Part shown: positions 17,471-25,975 of the stretch, piece by piece
Layout: the number at the start of each line of letters is the position of its first letter
Numbering within the stretch: the stretch's first letter is position 1
NCBI RefSeq assembly: GCF_042654245.1
Contig: NZ_JBHSGI010000004.1
Span: forward strand, 124,001 to 188,000
Direction of reading: 5' to 3'
DNA length: 64,000 nt
Origin: Seohaeicola_A nanhaiensis
GTDB taxonomy: Bacteria; Pseudomonadota; Alphaproteobacteria; Rhodobacterales; Rhodobacteraceae
Program-made: the position numbers and the translations under genes
Notes under the pieces: model-generated
What the model was told of the DNA's origin: nothing
The model's input: only the letters and a program-made list of their open reading frames with translations
The model's database searches: none

Positions 17471-18133
17471 TCAGAGCGCATCGCCGAACCTTTGCAGCTC
17501 TGCCCGCTTGCCCAGCAGGATCAGACGGTCGTCTGTGGCCAGTTCGAGATCCGGCTCGTTGCCACGGCGGAACTCGCTGCCACGCATCACGCCCAGGAGC
17601 TGCAGGTCGTATTTTTCGCCCAGCTCCAGAGCCTCCAAGCCCTTGCCGTCCAGATGCTCGGGCGCGACGATATTGACGACCGAGAACCCGTTGCCGAGGC
17701 TAACATAATCCTGCAGCGCCGCGTTGCGCAGCATCTGTGCCACGTGACGGCCCACCTCCTGTTCCGGCAGGATCACCCGGTCGGCGCCCAGCTTGGAGAG
17801 GATGCGGTGATGCGTCTTGTTCGAGGCCTTAACCCATATGGTCTCGACCCCGAGCATACGCAGGTTCATCGTGGTCAGGATGCTGGCCTGGATATCCCGG
17901 CCGATCGCCACCAGAGCCACATCGAACTGTCCGATGCCGACATCGCGCAGAGCGTTCTCGTCGGTGGTGTCGAGAATAGCGGTGGACGACAGCGATGAGG
18001 CGACCCTCGTGACGCGTTGTTCGTCGAGATCGATGCCCATCACATGGCTGCCGGATCGCGCCAGTTCCTGCGCAACCGTCGTTCCGAACGCACCCAGGCC
18101 GATAACGGCGAACGTGCGACTTGACCTTGCCAT
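17471..18133 (-). CDS. ktrA: KtrA/TrkA-type regulatory NAD-binding subunit
   Basis: A 220-residue cytoplasmic protein: an RCK_N Rossmann domain (FAVIGLGAFGTTVAQELA) then an RCK_C domain ending in DRLILLGKRAEL. KtrA octamers gate the membrane subunit by binding nucleotides. I chose ATG 18133, after GGGG at six bases, over upstream in-frame starts, because it gives the family length. It precedes the KtrB-like gene in a two-gene operon. Confidence 0.9.
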   Translation of the reverse strand: MARSSRTFAVIGLGAFGTTVAQELARSGSHVMGIDLDEQRVTRVASSLSSTAILDTTDENALRDVGIGQFDVALVAIGRDIQASILTTMNLRMLGVETIWVKASNKTHHRILSKLGADRVILPEQEVGRHVAQMLRNAALQDYVSLGNGFSVVNIVAPEHLDGKGLEALELGEKYDLQLLGVMRGSEFRRGNEPDLELATDDRLILLGKRAELQRFGDAL

Positions 18134-18188
18134 AACATACCCCGGCATGGACTCAGAGCGGCAGAGAGATACCTTTGCAGGTGCAGAG

Positions 18189-19325
18189 TCAAGCCTGCGC
18201 GCCAAGCGCCCCGATCACCCATTCGTGGAACCGGTGAATGTCGAATTCCTGCGGCATCAGCCGGCCCTGACGGAATTTCGGCGAATGCAGGCCGCGCTGG
18301 TTCATCTCGCAGGCCTCGCCATCCTGGGCGATCACCCGCTTGGCGAAATCGGTCACATTGTCCAGATCGAACCCAGGCGCCGACAGCGTTTCCGGCAGGA
18401 ACAGCCATTCCGCCGTCAGCCGTGTCCGCTCGGGTGCGAGGGCCGTGACGGTGACCACGCGAACATAATCGACATGGGCAACGACAAAGCACGACGGGTA
18501 GATCGTCACGAAATTATGCCCTGCAGCGCGCTCTTCGGCGCTGAGGCCGTCGAATTCGGGTCCGCAGGGCGCGCCATTCATCGTCCAGCTGCGCGCGCCC
18601 GACTTCAGCGCCGGGCCCGCCGCGCCGCCCTGCCACCCCTTGCGCTCGGGTTCGGACATGACGCCCTCGCGGTAGACCGGCACGAGGTCGATCAGCTCGG
18701 GATGGATGCCCGGGCAATGCAGGCATTCGTTGTAATTCTCCCAGAAGATCTTCCAGTTGCAGGCCAGTTCCTTCTCGGCCCGGTGACCGATCACCAGGTG
18801 CTCCATTGGCCAGTTGTCCAAAGCGGCAAGGCCCATGTCGGGACGGAACTCGGGGGGATCATCGGCGAGGCACAGGAAGACAAGCCCGTTCCATTCGGTC
18901 AGCGCCACCGGGAAAAGCCCATGCACGGCCTTGTCGAAATCGGCGGTGGGCGTGCCGTAGCCCGTCGAGATCAGCCGACCGGTCGTGTCATAGGCCCAGG
19001 CGTGATAGGGGCAACGGATCAGCCGGCCGTTGAAATCGTTCCGCGTCTCGGTGCACAGCGCCGCGCCCCGATGCCGGCAGGTATTGTGGAAGGCCTTCAG
19101 CGCACCGTCGCGGTCGCGCAGCACGATGACCTCGGTGCCGGCGACACGGCGCAGTTCCATCCGGTCGGTGCCGAACGCGCTCTGATGGCCCACCAGAACC
19201 CACTGCCGTGCCCAGATCGCGGACTGCTCGCGCGCGTACCAGCCGGGATCGAAATAGGCCTCGACCGGCAGTCCGGGCGGGCAGTGATCGAGCAGAGGAG
19301 AGGCGACGGGCGGCTGGGCGTTCAT
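18189..19325 (-). CDS. Rieske [2Fe-2S] oxygenase alpha subunit, GbcA/stachydrine-demethylase-like
   Basis: A 378-residue Rieske non-heme iron oxygenase. The cluster ligands are C83, H85, C105 and H108 (CPYHAW). The iron ligands H203 and H208 lie in ECLHCPGIHPELIDLVP, with E200 at the bridging position. The NYNECLHCPG segment is typical of enzymes that demethylate glycine betaine, stachydrine and related quaternary amines. It is divergent from a PotABCD-type importer, with two dyads in the gap. No reductase subunit is adjacent. The substrate is inferred to be a betaine or another N-methyl compound. Confidence 0.9.
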   Translation of the reverse strand: MNAQPPVASPLLDHCPPGLPVEAYFDPGWYAREQSAIWARQWVLVGHQSAFGTDRMELRRVAGTEVIVLRDRDGALKAFHNTCRHRGAALCTETRNDFNGRLIRCPYHAWAYDTTGRLISTGYGTPTADFDKAVHGLFPVALTEWNGLVFLCLADDPPEFRPDMGLAALDNWPMEHLVIGHRAEKELACNWKIFWENYNECLHCPGIHPELIDLVPVYREGVMSEPERKGWQGGAAGPALKSGARSWTMNGAPCGPEFDGLSAEERAAGHNFVTIYPSCFVVAHVDYVRVVTVTALAPERTRLTAEWLFLPETLSAPGFDLDNVTDFAKRVIAQDGEACEMNQRGLHSPKFRQGRLMPQEFDIHRFHEWVIGALGAQA

Positions 19326-19464
19326 GGCACGAAAGCTCCGGTTGGTGTCGCAAAGAGACTAGCCCGGACGCCGCCCCGCCGCCAAGGCCTCGCGGCGAAC
19401 CGCGGAGGCGGAAAAATTTCCGGCCCATTTCTTTGGCCGACAAATTCTGGATTAAATCTGAACG

Positions 19465-19501
19465 TATACAGCCTGATACATGATATTTCTCATGCTGTAT
19501 A
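19465..19501. promoter_or_regulatory. Inverted repeat TATACAGC-N21-GCTGTATA
   Basis: Perfect 8-bp arms at 19465-19472 and 19494-19501 are separated by 21 A/T-rich bases in the gap between the divergent Rieske and ABC operons. The two-turn spacing suits a dimeric regulator or two bound dimers. Confidence 0.5.
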
Positions 19502-19521
19502 TGAGGGCGAATCCGCCGCCT

Positions 19522-19543
19522 ATTGAATGTATGTTCAGTCAAT
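19522..19543. promoter_or_regulatory. Imperfect 22-bp dyad, candidate TetR operator
   Basis: ATTGAATG at 19522-19529 and CAGTCAAT at 19536-19543 form arms with 7 of 8 matches around six bases. TTGA...TCAA ends resemble BetI-type sites. It lies 116 bases before the ATPase start, and the likely binder is the TetR at 24784. Confidence 0.5.
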
Positions 19544-19658
19544 AAATGGCCTCTGGAGGTTGCGCGGCCCATCGTTTCTGCCTAACCTCAACCCTGGTGC
19601 GGCCGCCCTGACCCGGCCGCGTCGGACAACGATAACCCATCCCGAAGGGAGAGAAATC

Positions 19659-20747
19659 TTGGCCGATTCGGACAGGTCCGGTGACCGTCAGGTCGCCGTC
19701 TCGGTGCAATCCGCAAGCAAGGTCTTCGGTGCCGGCGCCAGTGCCTTTACCGCGCTGAATGATGTCTCGGTCGATATTGCCGACAACGAGTTCTTCACCC
19801 TGCTCGGCCCCTCGGGCTGTGGCAAGACCACCCTCTTGCGCCTGATTGCGGGGTTCGAGGAACCGACCTCCGGCCGCATCCTGCTGAACGGCACCGACAT
19901 CTCGGCCCTGCCGCCGTTCAAGCGCCCGGTGAATACGGTCTTCCAGAACTATGCGCTGTTTCCGCATATGACTGTGGCGCAGAACATCGGCTTTGGTCTC
20001 GAGATGCAGAAACGCCCGAAGGCCGAGATCGACGCCACCGTGTCCGAGATGCTGGCCCTGGTTCAGATGACCCAGATGGCGGGCCGCAAGATCACCGAGA
20101 TCTCCGGCGGTCAGCAACAACGCGTCGCCCTCGCGCGGGCGCTGGCGCCGCGGCCAAAGGTGCTTTTGCTGGACGAACCGCTGTCGGCGCTCGATCTGCA
20201 ATTGCGCAAGGACATGCAGATCGAACTGAAACGCCTGCAGACCGAGACCGGGATCACCTTCGTCTTCGTCACCCACGACCAGGAAGAAGCGCTGACAATG
20301 TCCGACCGCATCGCCGTGATGCAGGCGGGAAATATCCTGCAGATCGGTGACCCGCGGGAGATTTACGAACATCCCGCGCACCGTTTCGTTGCGGGCTTTA
20401 TCGGTGAAATCAATCTTCTGGAAGCCGAAGCTCAATCTGATGGCGCATTCCGCGTCGGCCAGACCGGCAGCCTGCGCGCCGCCGAAGCCTCGGCAGGTCA
20501 GCCGGCGACACTGGCGATCCGCCCGGAGCGCATCGTGCTGTCGCCGGGCGGCACCGGCGGCCTGCCCGGCACGATCACCAATGTCGTCTATCACGGCACC
20601 GATACCATTGTGCATTTCGCCCTGCCCGGCGGCACCGCGATGAAGGCGCGGCTTCAGAATACCTCGAGCGCGCCGCTGCCCTTCGCCACCGGCGACGCCG
20701 TCGCCTGGAGCGCCGATCCGCGCTCGGTTTCGGTGCTGGAGGGCTGA
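19659..20747 (+). CDS. ABC transporter ATP-binding protein, PotA type (locus 2)
   Basis: A 362-residue ATPase with Walker A GPSGCGKTT at 50-58, signature EISGGQQQR, Walker B VLLLDEPLSALD and a C-terminal TOBE region. The best start is TTG at 19659, seven bases after GAAGGGAGAG; the frame continues upstream to 19527 but through the operator-like dyad. It opens a four-gene importer operon in the order ATPase, permease, permease, binding protein. It parallels the transporter at 3608-6374 but has its own binding protein in cis. Confidence 0.92.
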   Translation: MADSDRSGDRQVAVSVQSASKVFGAGASAFTALNDVSVDIADNEFFTLLGPSGCGKTTLLRLIAGFEEPTSGRILLNGTDISALPPFKRPVNTVFQNYALFPHMTVAQNIGFGLEMQKRPKAEIDATVSEMLALVQMTQMAGRKITEISGGQQQRVALARALAPRPKVLLLDEPLSALDLQLRKDMQIELKRLQTETGITFVFVTHDQEEALTMSDRIAVMQAGNILQIGDPREIYEHPAHRFVAGFIGEINLLEAEAQSDGAFRVGQTGSLRAAEASAGQPATLAIRPERIVLSPGGTGGLPGTITNVVYHGTDTIVHFALPGGTAMKARLQNTSSAPLPFATGDAVAWSADPRSVSVLEG

Positions 20748-20749
20748 GC

Positions 20750-21637
20750 ATGACCCTCGCCAGCCGCCGCCTTGTCTTCCGCGCCCTGCTGATCGGCCCC
20801 GCCCTGCTGGCCATCGTGGTCTTTCTGCTGGTGCCGCTGTTGCTGATGGCCTGGGTCTCTATCCAGACGCGCGACTATACTGGCGGCGTGGTCTGGGGCG
20901 ATCTGTCCTACGAGGCCTATCTGCGCCTGATCTTCGAGCGGAATCTGGACGACACCCTTGGCATCAACTTCGCCTATCTCCAGATCATCCTGCGCTCGGT
21001 CTGGCTGTCCTTCCTGACCATGACGCTGTCGCTGCTGGTCGGATTTCCTGTGGCCCTGTTCATGGCCACCCGGGCGCCGCGCTGGAAGGCGCTGCTGGTC
21101 TTCATGGTGACGCTGCCGTTCTGGACGAACCTGCTGGTGCGCAACTACGCCTGGATCCTGCTGCTGCGCGACCACGGCACGATCAATTCGGCGCTGCTCT
21201 GGCTTGGGGTCATTTCCGAACCCCTGCCCCTGCTGCACAACGAATTCGCGGTGGCCGTGGGCCTGACCTATTCCTTCCTGCCCTTCATGGTGCTGCCGAT
21301 CTATTCCAGCCTGGAAAAGATCGACCTGCGCCTGGTCGAGGCGAGCTTTGACCTCTACGCCAACCGATGGATGGCGCTGCGCCGTGTGGTGCTGCCGCTG
21401 GCCTTTCCCGGCATCGTCGCCGGCTGCATGCTGGTCTTCGTGCCCTCGCTCGGATCCTATGTCACGCCCGAACTGCTGGGCGGCGGCAAGACGCTGATGA
21501 TCGGCAACCTGATCGGCCTGCAATTCGGCGCCGCGCGCAACTGGCCCTTCGGCGCCGCGCTGGGTCTGTTCCTGATGGTGCTGGTGGTTCTGTCGCTAAC
21601 TGTCTACGCCCGCCGCTATCGCAGGGAGGACCGCTGA
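20750..21637 (+). CDS. ABC transporter permease, PotB type (locus 2)
   Basis: A 295-residue inner-membrane permease with about six membrane segments and the coupling loop VEASFDLYANRWMALRRVVL. ATG 20750 follows the ATPase stop by two bases. The stop overlaps the next start as TGATG. The TLPFWTNLLVRNYAW segment is typical of PotB-like permeases. It works with the PotC-like partner for uptake of an amine or betaine. Confidence 0.91.
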   Translation: MTLASRRLVFRALLIGPALLAIVVFLLVPLLLMAWVSIQTRDYTGGVVWGDLSYEAYLRLIFERNLDDTLGINFAYLQIILRSVWLSFLTMTLSLLVGFPVALFMATRAPRWKALLVFMVTLPFWTNLLVRNYAWILLLRDHGTINSALLWLGVISEPLPLLHNEFAVAVGLTYSFLPFMVLPIYSSLEKIDLRLVEASFDLYANRWMALRRVVLPLAFPGIVAGCMLVFVPSLGSYVTPELLGGGKTLMIGNLIGLQFGAARNWPFGAALGLFLMVLVVLSLTVYARRYRREDR

Positions 21638-22443
21638 TGCGCCTTCTGCCCCGACGCTTTGCCGGCGACGCCCGGCACTGGCCCGGTCTCTATGTCGCCA
21701 CGGCCGCCTTCTTTGCCTATGTCTATCTGCCGATCCTGATCCTGGTGATCCTGTCGTTCAACGAGAACCGCACCGTGACGGTCTGGACCGAGTTCTCGCT
21801 CGACTGGTACCGGATGGCCTTCGAGAACCGCGATATCATCCGCGCCGCGACCAATTCGCTGATCATCGCCTCGATCGCCTCGGTGACGGCGACCGCCCTT
21901 GCGACGCTGGCGGCGATCCGCATGGCGACCGACCGGTTCCGCGGGCAGGACGCGGTCAGCGCGTCGTTCGCGCTGCCGCTGTCGATCCCCGAGATCGTTA
22001 CCGCCGTCGCCACGCTGATGTTCTTTGCCAGCATCGGGCTGCCGCTGGGCCTCGGCACGGTGATCCTGGGCCATATCGTCTTCTGCATTCCCTTCGCCTA
22101 TCTGCCGATCCGCGCCCGGCTGGAAGGCATGGACCCGCGTATCGGCGAGGCGGCGGCCGACCTCTATGCCAGCCCGATGATGGCCTTCCGCAAGGTGACG
22201 CTGCCGCTGCTGCTGCCCGGCATCCTGTCGGGGCTGGTGTTGGCCTTCATCATCTCGCTCGACGATTTCGTCACCACTTTCTTCCTCGGGGGGGCCGGCT
22301 CGACCACGCTGCCGATCTATATCTTCGGCCTTGTGCGCACCGGCGTCACCCCGGAAGTCAACGCGATCTCGACCCTCATGCTGGTCGTGTCGATCGCGAT
22401 GGTATCGCTCTCGCTCTTCCTTGGAAGAGATCAAGGCCGGTGA
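21637..22443 (+). CDS. ABC transporter permease, PotC type (locus 2)
   Basis: A 268-residue permease with the EAA-type loop GEAAADLYASPMMAFRKVTL and the ISLDDFVTTFFLGGAGSTTL stretch of PotC-like proteins. I chose ATG 21637, which overlaps the TGA of the previous permease; a frame open back to 21367 is only a shadow inside that gene. The binding-protein gene starts 62 bases downstream. Confidence 0.91.
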   Translation: MRLLPRRFAGDARHWPGLYVATAAFFAYVYLPILILVILSFNENRTVTVWTEFSLDWYRMAFENRDIIRAATNSLIIASIASVTATALATLAAIRMATDRFRGQDAVSASFALPLSIPEIVTAVATLMFFASIGLPLGLGTVILGHIVFCIPFAYLPIRARLEGMDPRIGEAAADLYASPMMAFRKVTLPLLLPGILSGLVLAFIISLDDFVTTFFLGGAGSTTLPIYIFGLVRTGVTPEVNAISTLMLVVSIAMVSLSLFLGRDQGR

Positions 22444-22505
22444 TCGGGCCCGGCCAAGGCAACGCCCGAACCTGTAAGACCACCCAAAAAACGGAGAACC
22501 ACAGG

Positions 22506-23558
22506 ATGACATTCAAGACATTCACCCGCCACATGGCGGTATCGGCAATCGCGCTGGGCGCGATGGCGGTCAGCGCCGCCGCCGATGGCGAACTCAGGCT
22601 CTACAACTGGTCGAACTATTTCTCGCCCGAACTGCTGGAGAAGTTCGAGAAGGACACCGGCATCAAGACCACCATCGACAGCTATGCCTCGGAAGAGGAT
22701 CTGCTGGCCAAGCTGCAGGCCGGCGGCGGCGGCTATGACGTGATCTTCCCCGGCACCACGACGCTGGGCATCATGGTTGACAAGGGCCTGCTCGCCGATA
22801 TCGGCGTGAACAAGATGGAGAATTTCGGCAACCTCCTGCCCGCCTTCCACACAATTGCCGGGGACGAGGAGCGTACCTATTCCGCGCCCTACATGTGGGG
22901 CACGACCGGCTTTACCTATGATCCGGCCATGGTGCCGGGCGGCAAGCTGGACGAAAGCTGGAAAGAGCTGTTCGAGCCGCGCCCCGAACTCAAGGGCAAG
23001 ATCGCCATGCTGAACGAGATGAGCGACGTCTGGAACGCCGCCGCCTATTACACCGGCGTGGACAAGTGCACCGAGGATCCGAAGGAAGCACAGAAGATCC
23101 TCGACGTGCTGATGGCGCAGAAGCCGGACGTGAAGCTCTATTCCAACGACGGCACCATCGACCGCATGATCGCGGGCGAGGTTCCGGTGCATATGCAGTG
23201 GAACGGCGCGGCGCACCGCGTGAAGGCCAAGAAGCCGGACGCGGTCTACGTCTACCCCAAGGAAGGCACCACCTTCTGGACCGACGTGATGGCGGTGCCG
23301 AAGGACGCGCCGAACATGGAGAACGCCAAGACCTTCATCAACTGGATGATGCTGCCCGAGAACGCGGCGGCTGCATCGAATTACACGGGCTATTCCAATG
23401 CGGTAAAGGGATCGGGCGAGTTTCTGACCGATTCGCTGAAAGGCGATCCGGCGGTGAACACGCCTGAGGAATTCAACGACCGCCTGGTCCCGTACAAGGC
23501 CTGCTCGCCAGCGTCGAAGGACCTGCGCGAGAAGGTCTGGACCAAGCTCAAGTCGTAA
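22506..23558 (+). CDS. Periplasmic solute-binding protein, PotD type (locus 2)
   Basis: A 350-residue exported protein with a signal peptide cleaved near SAAA-DGE. The mature N-terminus LRLYNWSNYFSPELLEKFEK and VIFPGTTTLGIMVDKGLL match spermidine/putrescine-binding proteins. ATG 22506 follows an AGG-containing site; a frame opening at 22440 would overlap the permease stop. As the last transporter gene it is followed by a strong GC hairpin at 23570, which may set its higher expression over the hydrolase gene. Confidence 0.92.
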   Translation: MTFKTFTRHMAVSAIALGAMAVSAAADGELRLYNWSNYFSPELLEKFEKDTGIKTTIDSYASEEDLLAKLQAGGGGYDVIFPGTTTLGIMVDKGLLADIGVNKMENFGNLLPAFHTIAGDEERTYSAPYMWGTTGFTYDPAMVPGGKLDESWKELFEPRPELKGKIAMLNEMSDVWNAAAYYTGVDKCTEDPKEAQKILDVLMAQKPDVKLYSNDGTIDRMIAGEVPVHMQWNGAAHRVKAKKPDAVYVYPKEGTTFWTDVMAVPKDAPNMENAKTFINWMMLPENAAAASNYTGYSNAVKGSGEFLTDSLKGDPAVNTPEEFNDRLVPYKACSPASKDLREKVWTKLKS

Positions 23559-23569
23559 GCAGGAAAGGA

Positions 23570-23593
23570 GCGGGGCGGCGCGATCCGCCCCGC
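23570..23593 (+). terminator. GC hairpin after the binding-protein gene
   Basis: A 9-bp stem, GCGGGGCGG and CCGCCCCGC, with a six-base loop lies 12 bases after the PotD-like stop and 10 bases before the serine hydrolase start. No T-run follows, so it may act as an mRNA-stabilising hairpin or attenuator rather than a full terminator. Confidence 0.45.
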
Positions 23594-23602
23594 CGTAACT
23601 GA

Positions 23603-24787
23603 ATGACCTACCCTCTCACCGAATACGGTTTCTCACGCGCCGACGTCGGCCTGCACAACTGGCGCGAGCGGCCATGGAATGCATGGGCCTTCGAACGTGT
23701 CGGCGAACTGGTGCCGGCGGCGCAGGTGATCGGCGCCCCCTCAACGGCCCTGCCCCGCGCCATCGATGCGGGGCTGCTGGATCAGCCCTTTGGCCCGTCG
23801 CGCCCCGGCGAAAGCCTTGCCGAGTATCTCGAGATCAGTCAGACCGACCATCTGCTGCTGTCCCGCAACGGCCGCATCATAGCGGAGTGGCATGCCCCCC
23901 GTGCCCAGGCAGCGCGGCCGCATCTGATCTTCTCGGTGACCAAATCCGTAACCGCCCTGCTGCTGGGCGTGCTCGAGGACAACGGCGCGCTGGATGTCAG
24001 CCGGGCGATGGCCGACTACATCCCCGAAACCGCGCAGGGTGCCTTTGGCGATGCCACGGTGCGCGATCTGCTCGACATGCGCGTCAGCCTCGATTTTCGC
24101 GAGGACTACCTGAACCGCGACGGCGATTATGCGCGTTATCGCCGCGCCATGCTGTGGAACCCCAGGGAGGACGGCGACCGGCAGGAAACGCTGGCCCAGA
24201 TGCTGTTCACCGCCTGCAAGGGTGCCGGACCCCACGGAGGGCCGTTCCACTATCAGTCGCCAAATTCGGACGTGCTCGGCTTTCTGGTCGAGCGGGTGTC
24301 GGGGAAGTCCTATGCCGATCTGTTGTCAGAGGTTTTCTGGCAGCCTCTCGGCTGCGATCACGGGTTGATGACGGTGGACGCCGCGGGCAATCCGCGCGGT
24401 GCGGGCGGGCTTTGCGCACGGGGCGAAGACCTGATGCGTCTCGGCCAGCTGATTCTGGACGGTGGCGCAGTCGGCGGACGCCAATTGATTTCCGAACGCT
24501 GGCTGGCCGATATTGCCGAGAACGGCGACGAAGCGGCCTGGAACAGCGGCAATTATCACGACTGGATCCCCGGGGGACGGTATCGCAGCCAATGGTATAT
24601 GCTCCCGCGCCCCTCTCGCGCCGTCATGGCTATCGGCATCCACGGCCAGTGGCTCTGCGCCGATCCCGCCAGCGGCGCGGTGATCGTCAAGCTAAGCAGT
24701 CAGGCCTTCCCGCAGGACGATACCTTCGACAATGCCAACCTGATCCTGATGGAACGGCTGCTTGGGATCGCGGGGCGGGGCGGATGA
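23603..24787 (+). CDS. Serine hydrolase, beta-lactamase class C/EstB fold
   Basis: A 394-residue hydrolase of the class C beta-lactamase/penicillin-binding-protein superfamily, close to the 6-aminohexanoate-dimer hydrolase type. The catalytic Ser-x-x-Lys is S111-V-T-K114 in IFSVTKSVTALLLG, and a YQSPNSD segment supplies the second motif. No signal peptide is seen, so it is probably cytoplasmic, with amide or ester hydrolysis of an imported compound rather than antibiotic resistance. Its stop overlaps the TetR start by four bases. Confidence 0.85.
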   Translation: MTYPLTEYGFSRADVGLHNWRERPWNAWAFERVGELVPAAQVIGAPSTALPRAIDAGLLDQPFGPSRPGESLAEYLEISQTDHLLLSRNGRIIAEWHAPRAQAARPHLIFSVTKSVTALLLGVLEDNGALDVSRAMADYIPETAQGAFGDATVRDLLDMRVSLDFREDYLNRDGDYARYRRAMLWNPREDGDRQETLAQMLFTACKGAGPHGGPFHYQSPNSDVLGFLVERVSGKSYADLLSEVFWQPLGCDHGLMTVDAAGNPRGAGGLCARGEDLMRLGQLILDGGAVGGRQLISERWLADIAENGDEAAWNSGNYHDWIPGGRYRSQWYMLPRPSRAVMAIGIHGQWLCADPASGAVIVKLSSQAFPQDDTFDNANLILMERLLGIAGRGG

Positions 24788-25434
24788 CCGACAGCCCCGA
24801 TGCACCGCGCCTGCGCGACCGCCAGCCAAAGGAATTGCGGCGCGAGCAGCTTATTCAGGCCACCATCGAGGTGATCGGGCGCAAGGGTTATTCGGGAACG
24901 ACCATCGCCGATGTCGCTTCGGCGGCGAAGCTGTCACGCGGGATCGTCAATTTCCATTTCGACAGCAAGGACAAGCTGTTCCACGCCACTCTTCAATCTA
25001 TGACTGAAGAATACAACGCCTTGTGGCGGCGCGCGCTGGCGAAGGCGGGGCGCAGCCCGGCGGCGCGGCTGCGCGCGCTGGTGGACGCCGATTTCGACCC
25101 GGCCCTGTGCACCCCGCGCAAGATATCCGCCTGGTTCGCCTTCATGGCAGAGGCGCGTCCCAGCGCGATCTATCGCAAGATCAGCGGCACACGCGACGAC
25201 CAGCTGCTGGACGCCATCCGCGACCAATGCACCGCGCTGATGGCCGGCTCGCCCCATGGCTACGACCCGGACCCGACCGCGCGGGCGATCTACGCATTGC
25301 TCGAAGGCCTATGGCTGCGAATGATGCTGGAGGCGCCGCGTTTCAAGCGCGATCACGCGCATTTGGTTGCGCTGACGACGCTGGGACTGATGTTCCCGAA
25401 CCATTTCACGCCCGAGGGGCGGATCCGCTCCTAG
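24784..25434 (+). CDS. TetR family regulator, BetI-like (locus 2)
   Basis: A 216-residue repressor, the same length as the one at 15457. The HTH is in TTIADVASAAKLSRGIVNFH, followed by FDSKDKLF. The ligand domain repeats the pattern VDADFDPALCTP and WFAFMAEARP of the first TetR, so the two are paralogues. ATGA overlap with the hydrolase places it last in the ABC operon. It likely controls the divergent Rieske and ABC promoters through the dyad at 19522; this is inference. Its stop overlaps the sufE stop on the other strand. Confidence 0.88.
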   Translation: MTDSPDAPRLRDRQPKELRREQLIQATIEVIGRKGYSGTTIADVASAAKLSRGIVNFHFDSKDKLFHATLQSMTEEYNALWRRALAKAGRSPAARLRALVDADFDPALCTPRKISAWFAFMAEARPSAIYRKISGTRDDQLLDAIRDQCTALMAGSPHGYDPDPTARAIYALLEGLWLRMMLEAPRFKRDHAHLVALTTLGLMFPNHFTPEGRIRS

Positions 25435-25838
25435 GACGCGGCCGCCACCGTCCGGATGCGTTCGATCATCGCCCGCAACCCGTTGGAGCGCTGCGCCGAG
25501 AGGTGATCGTGCAGCCCGAGCCGCCCCAGTTCGGCGCGTGCATCCACCGCACCCACCTCTGACACCGGCATGTCGTTGTAAAGCGCCCGCAGCAGCGCAA
25601 TCAGGCCGCGCACGATCAGCGCGTCGCTGTCGCCGTCAAAGCGGAAAGTTCCGCTCTCGATCACCGGATGCAGCCAGACCTGGCTCGCGCAGCCGTCGAC
25701 CTTGGTGGCCGGAACCTTCAGCGCGTCCGGCAGCGGCTCCATCGCCTTGCCCTGTTCGATGACATAGCGATAGCGGTCCTCCCAGTCTTCCAGGAATTCG
25801 AAGTCCTCGGCTATCGCTTCAAAGGCCGCTGTGGCCAT
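25431..25838 (-). CDS. sufE: Cysteine desulfuration protein SufE
   Basis: A 135-residue SufE-type sulfur acceptor for Fe-S cluster assembly. The active Cys is C50 in KVDGCASQVWL, with upstream RYRYVIEQGKAMEPLP typical of the family. SufE takes persulfide from the SufS desulfurase and passes it to the SufBCD scaffold. It is convergent with the TetR gene, sharing four bases. No other suf gene is in the window. Confidence 0.93.
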   Translation of the reverse strand: MATAAFEAIAEDFEFLEDWEDRYRYVIEQGKAMEPLPDALKVPATKVDGCASQVWLHPVIESGTFRFDGDSDALIVRGLIALLRALYNDMPVSEVGAVDARAELGRLGLHDHLSAQRSNGLRAMIERIRTVAAAS

Positions 25839-25975
25839 GGTCGGTTCTCCCCGGGCGGCTGAGTGAGCGTGAGGTAAGACGCCCTGCCTGTCCTGTCCAC
25901 CCCAGCTTCACGCTTTTCAAGTGCGGCGGGATGGGTTAACCCCTTGGGAAGCAGTTATCACTCCGCGGACAGGCG

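Noticed and set aside
23603..24787. Serine hydrolase as an antibiotic resistance beta-lactamase
   Set aside because: It has no signal peptide and sits in an uptake operon; the sequence is nearer to EstB/oligomer hydrolase types.
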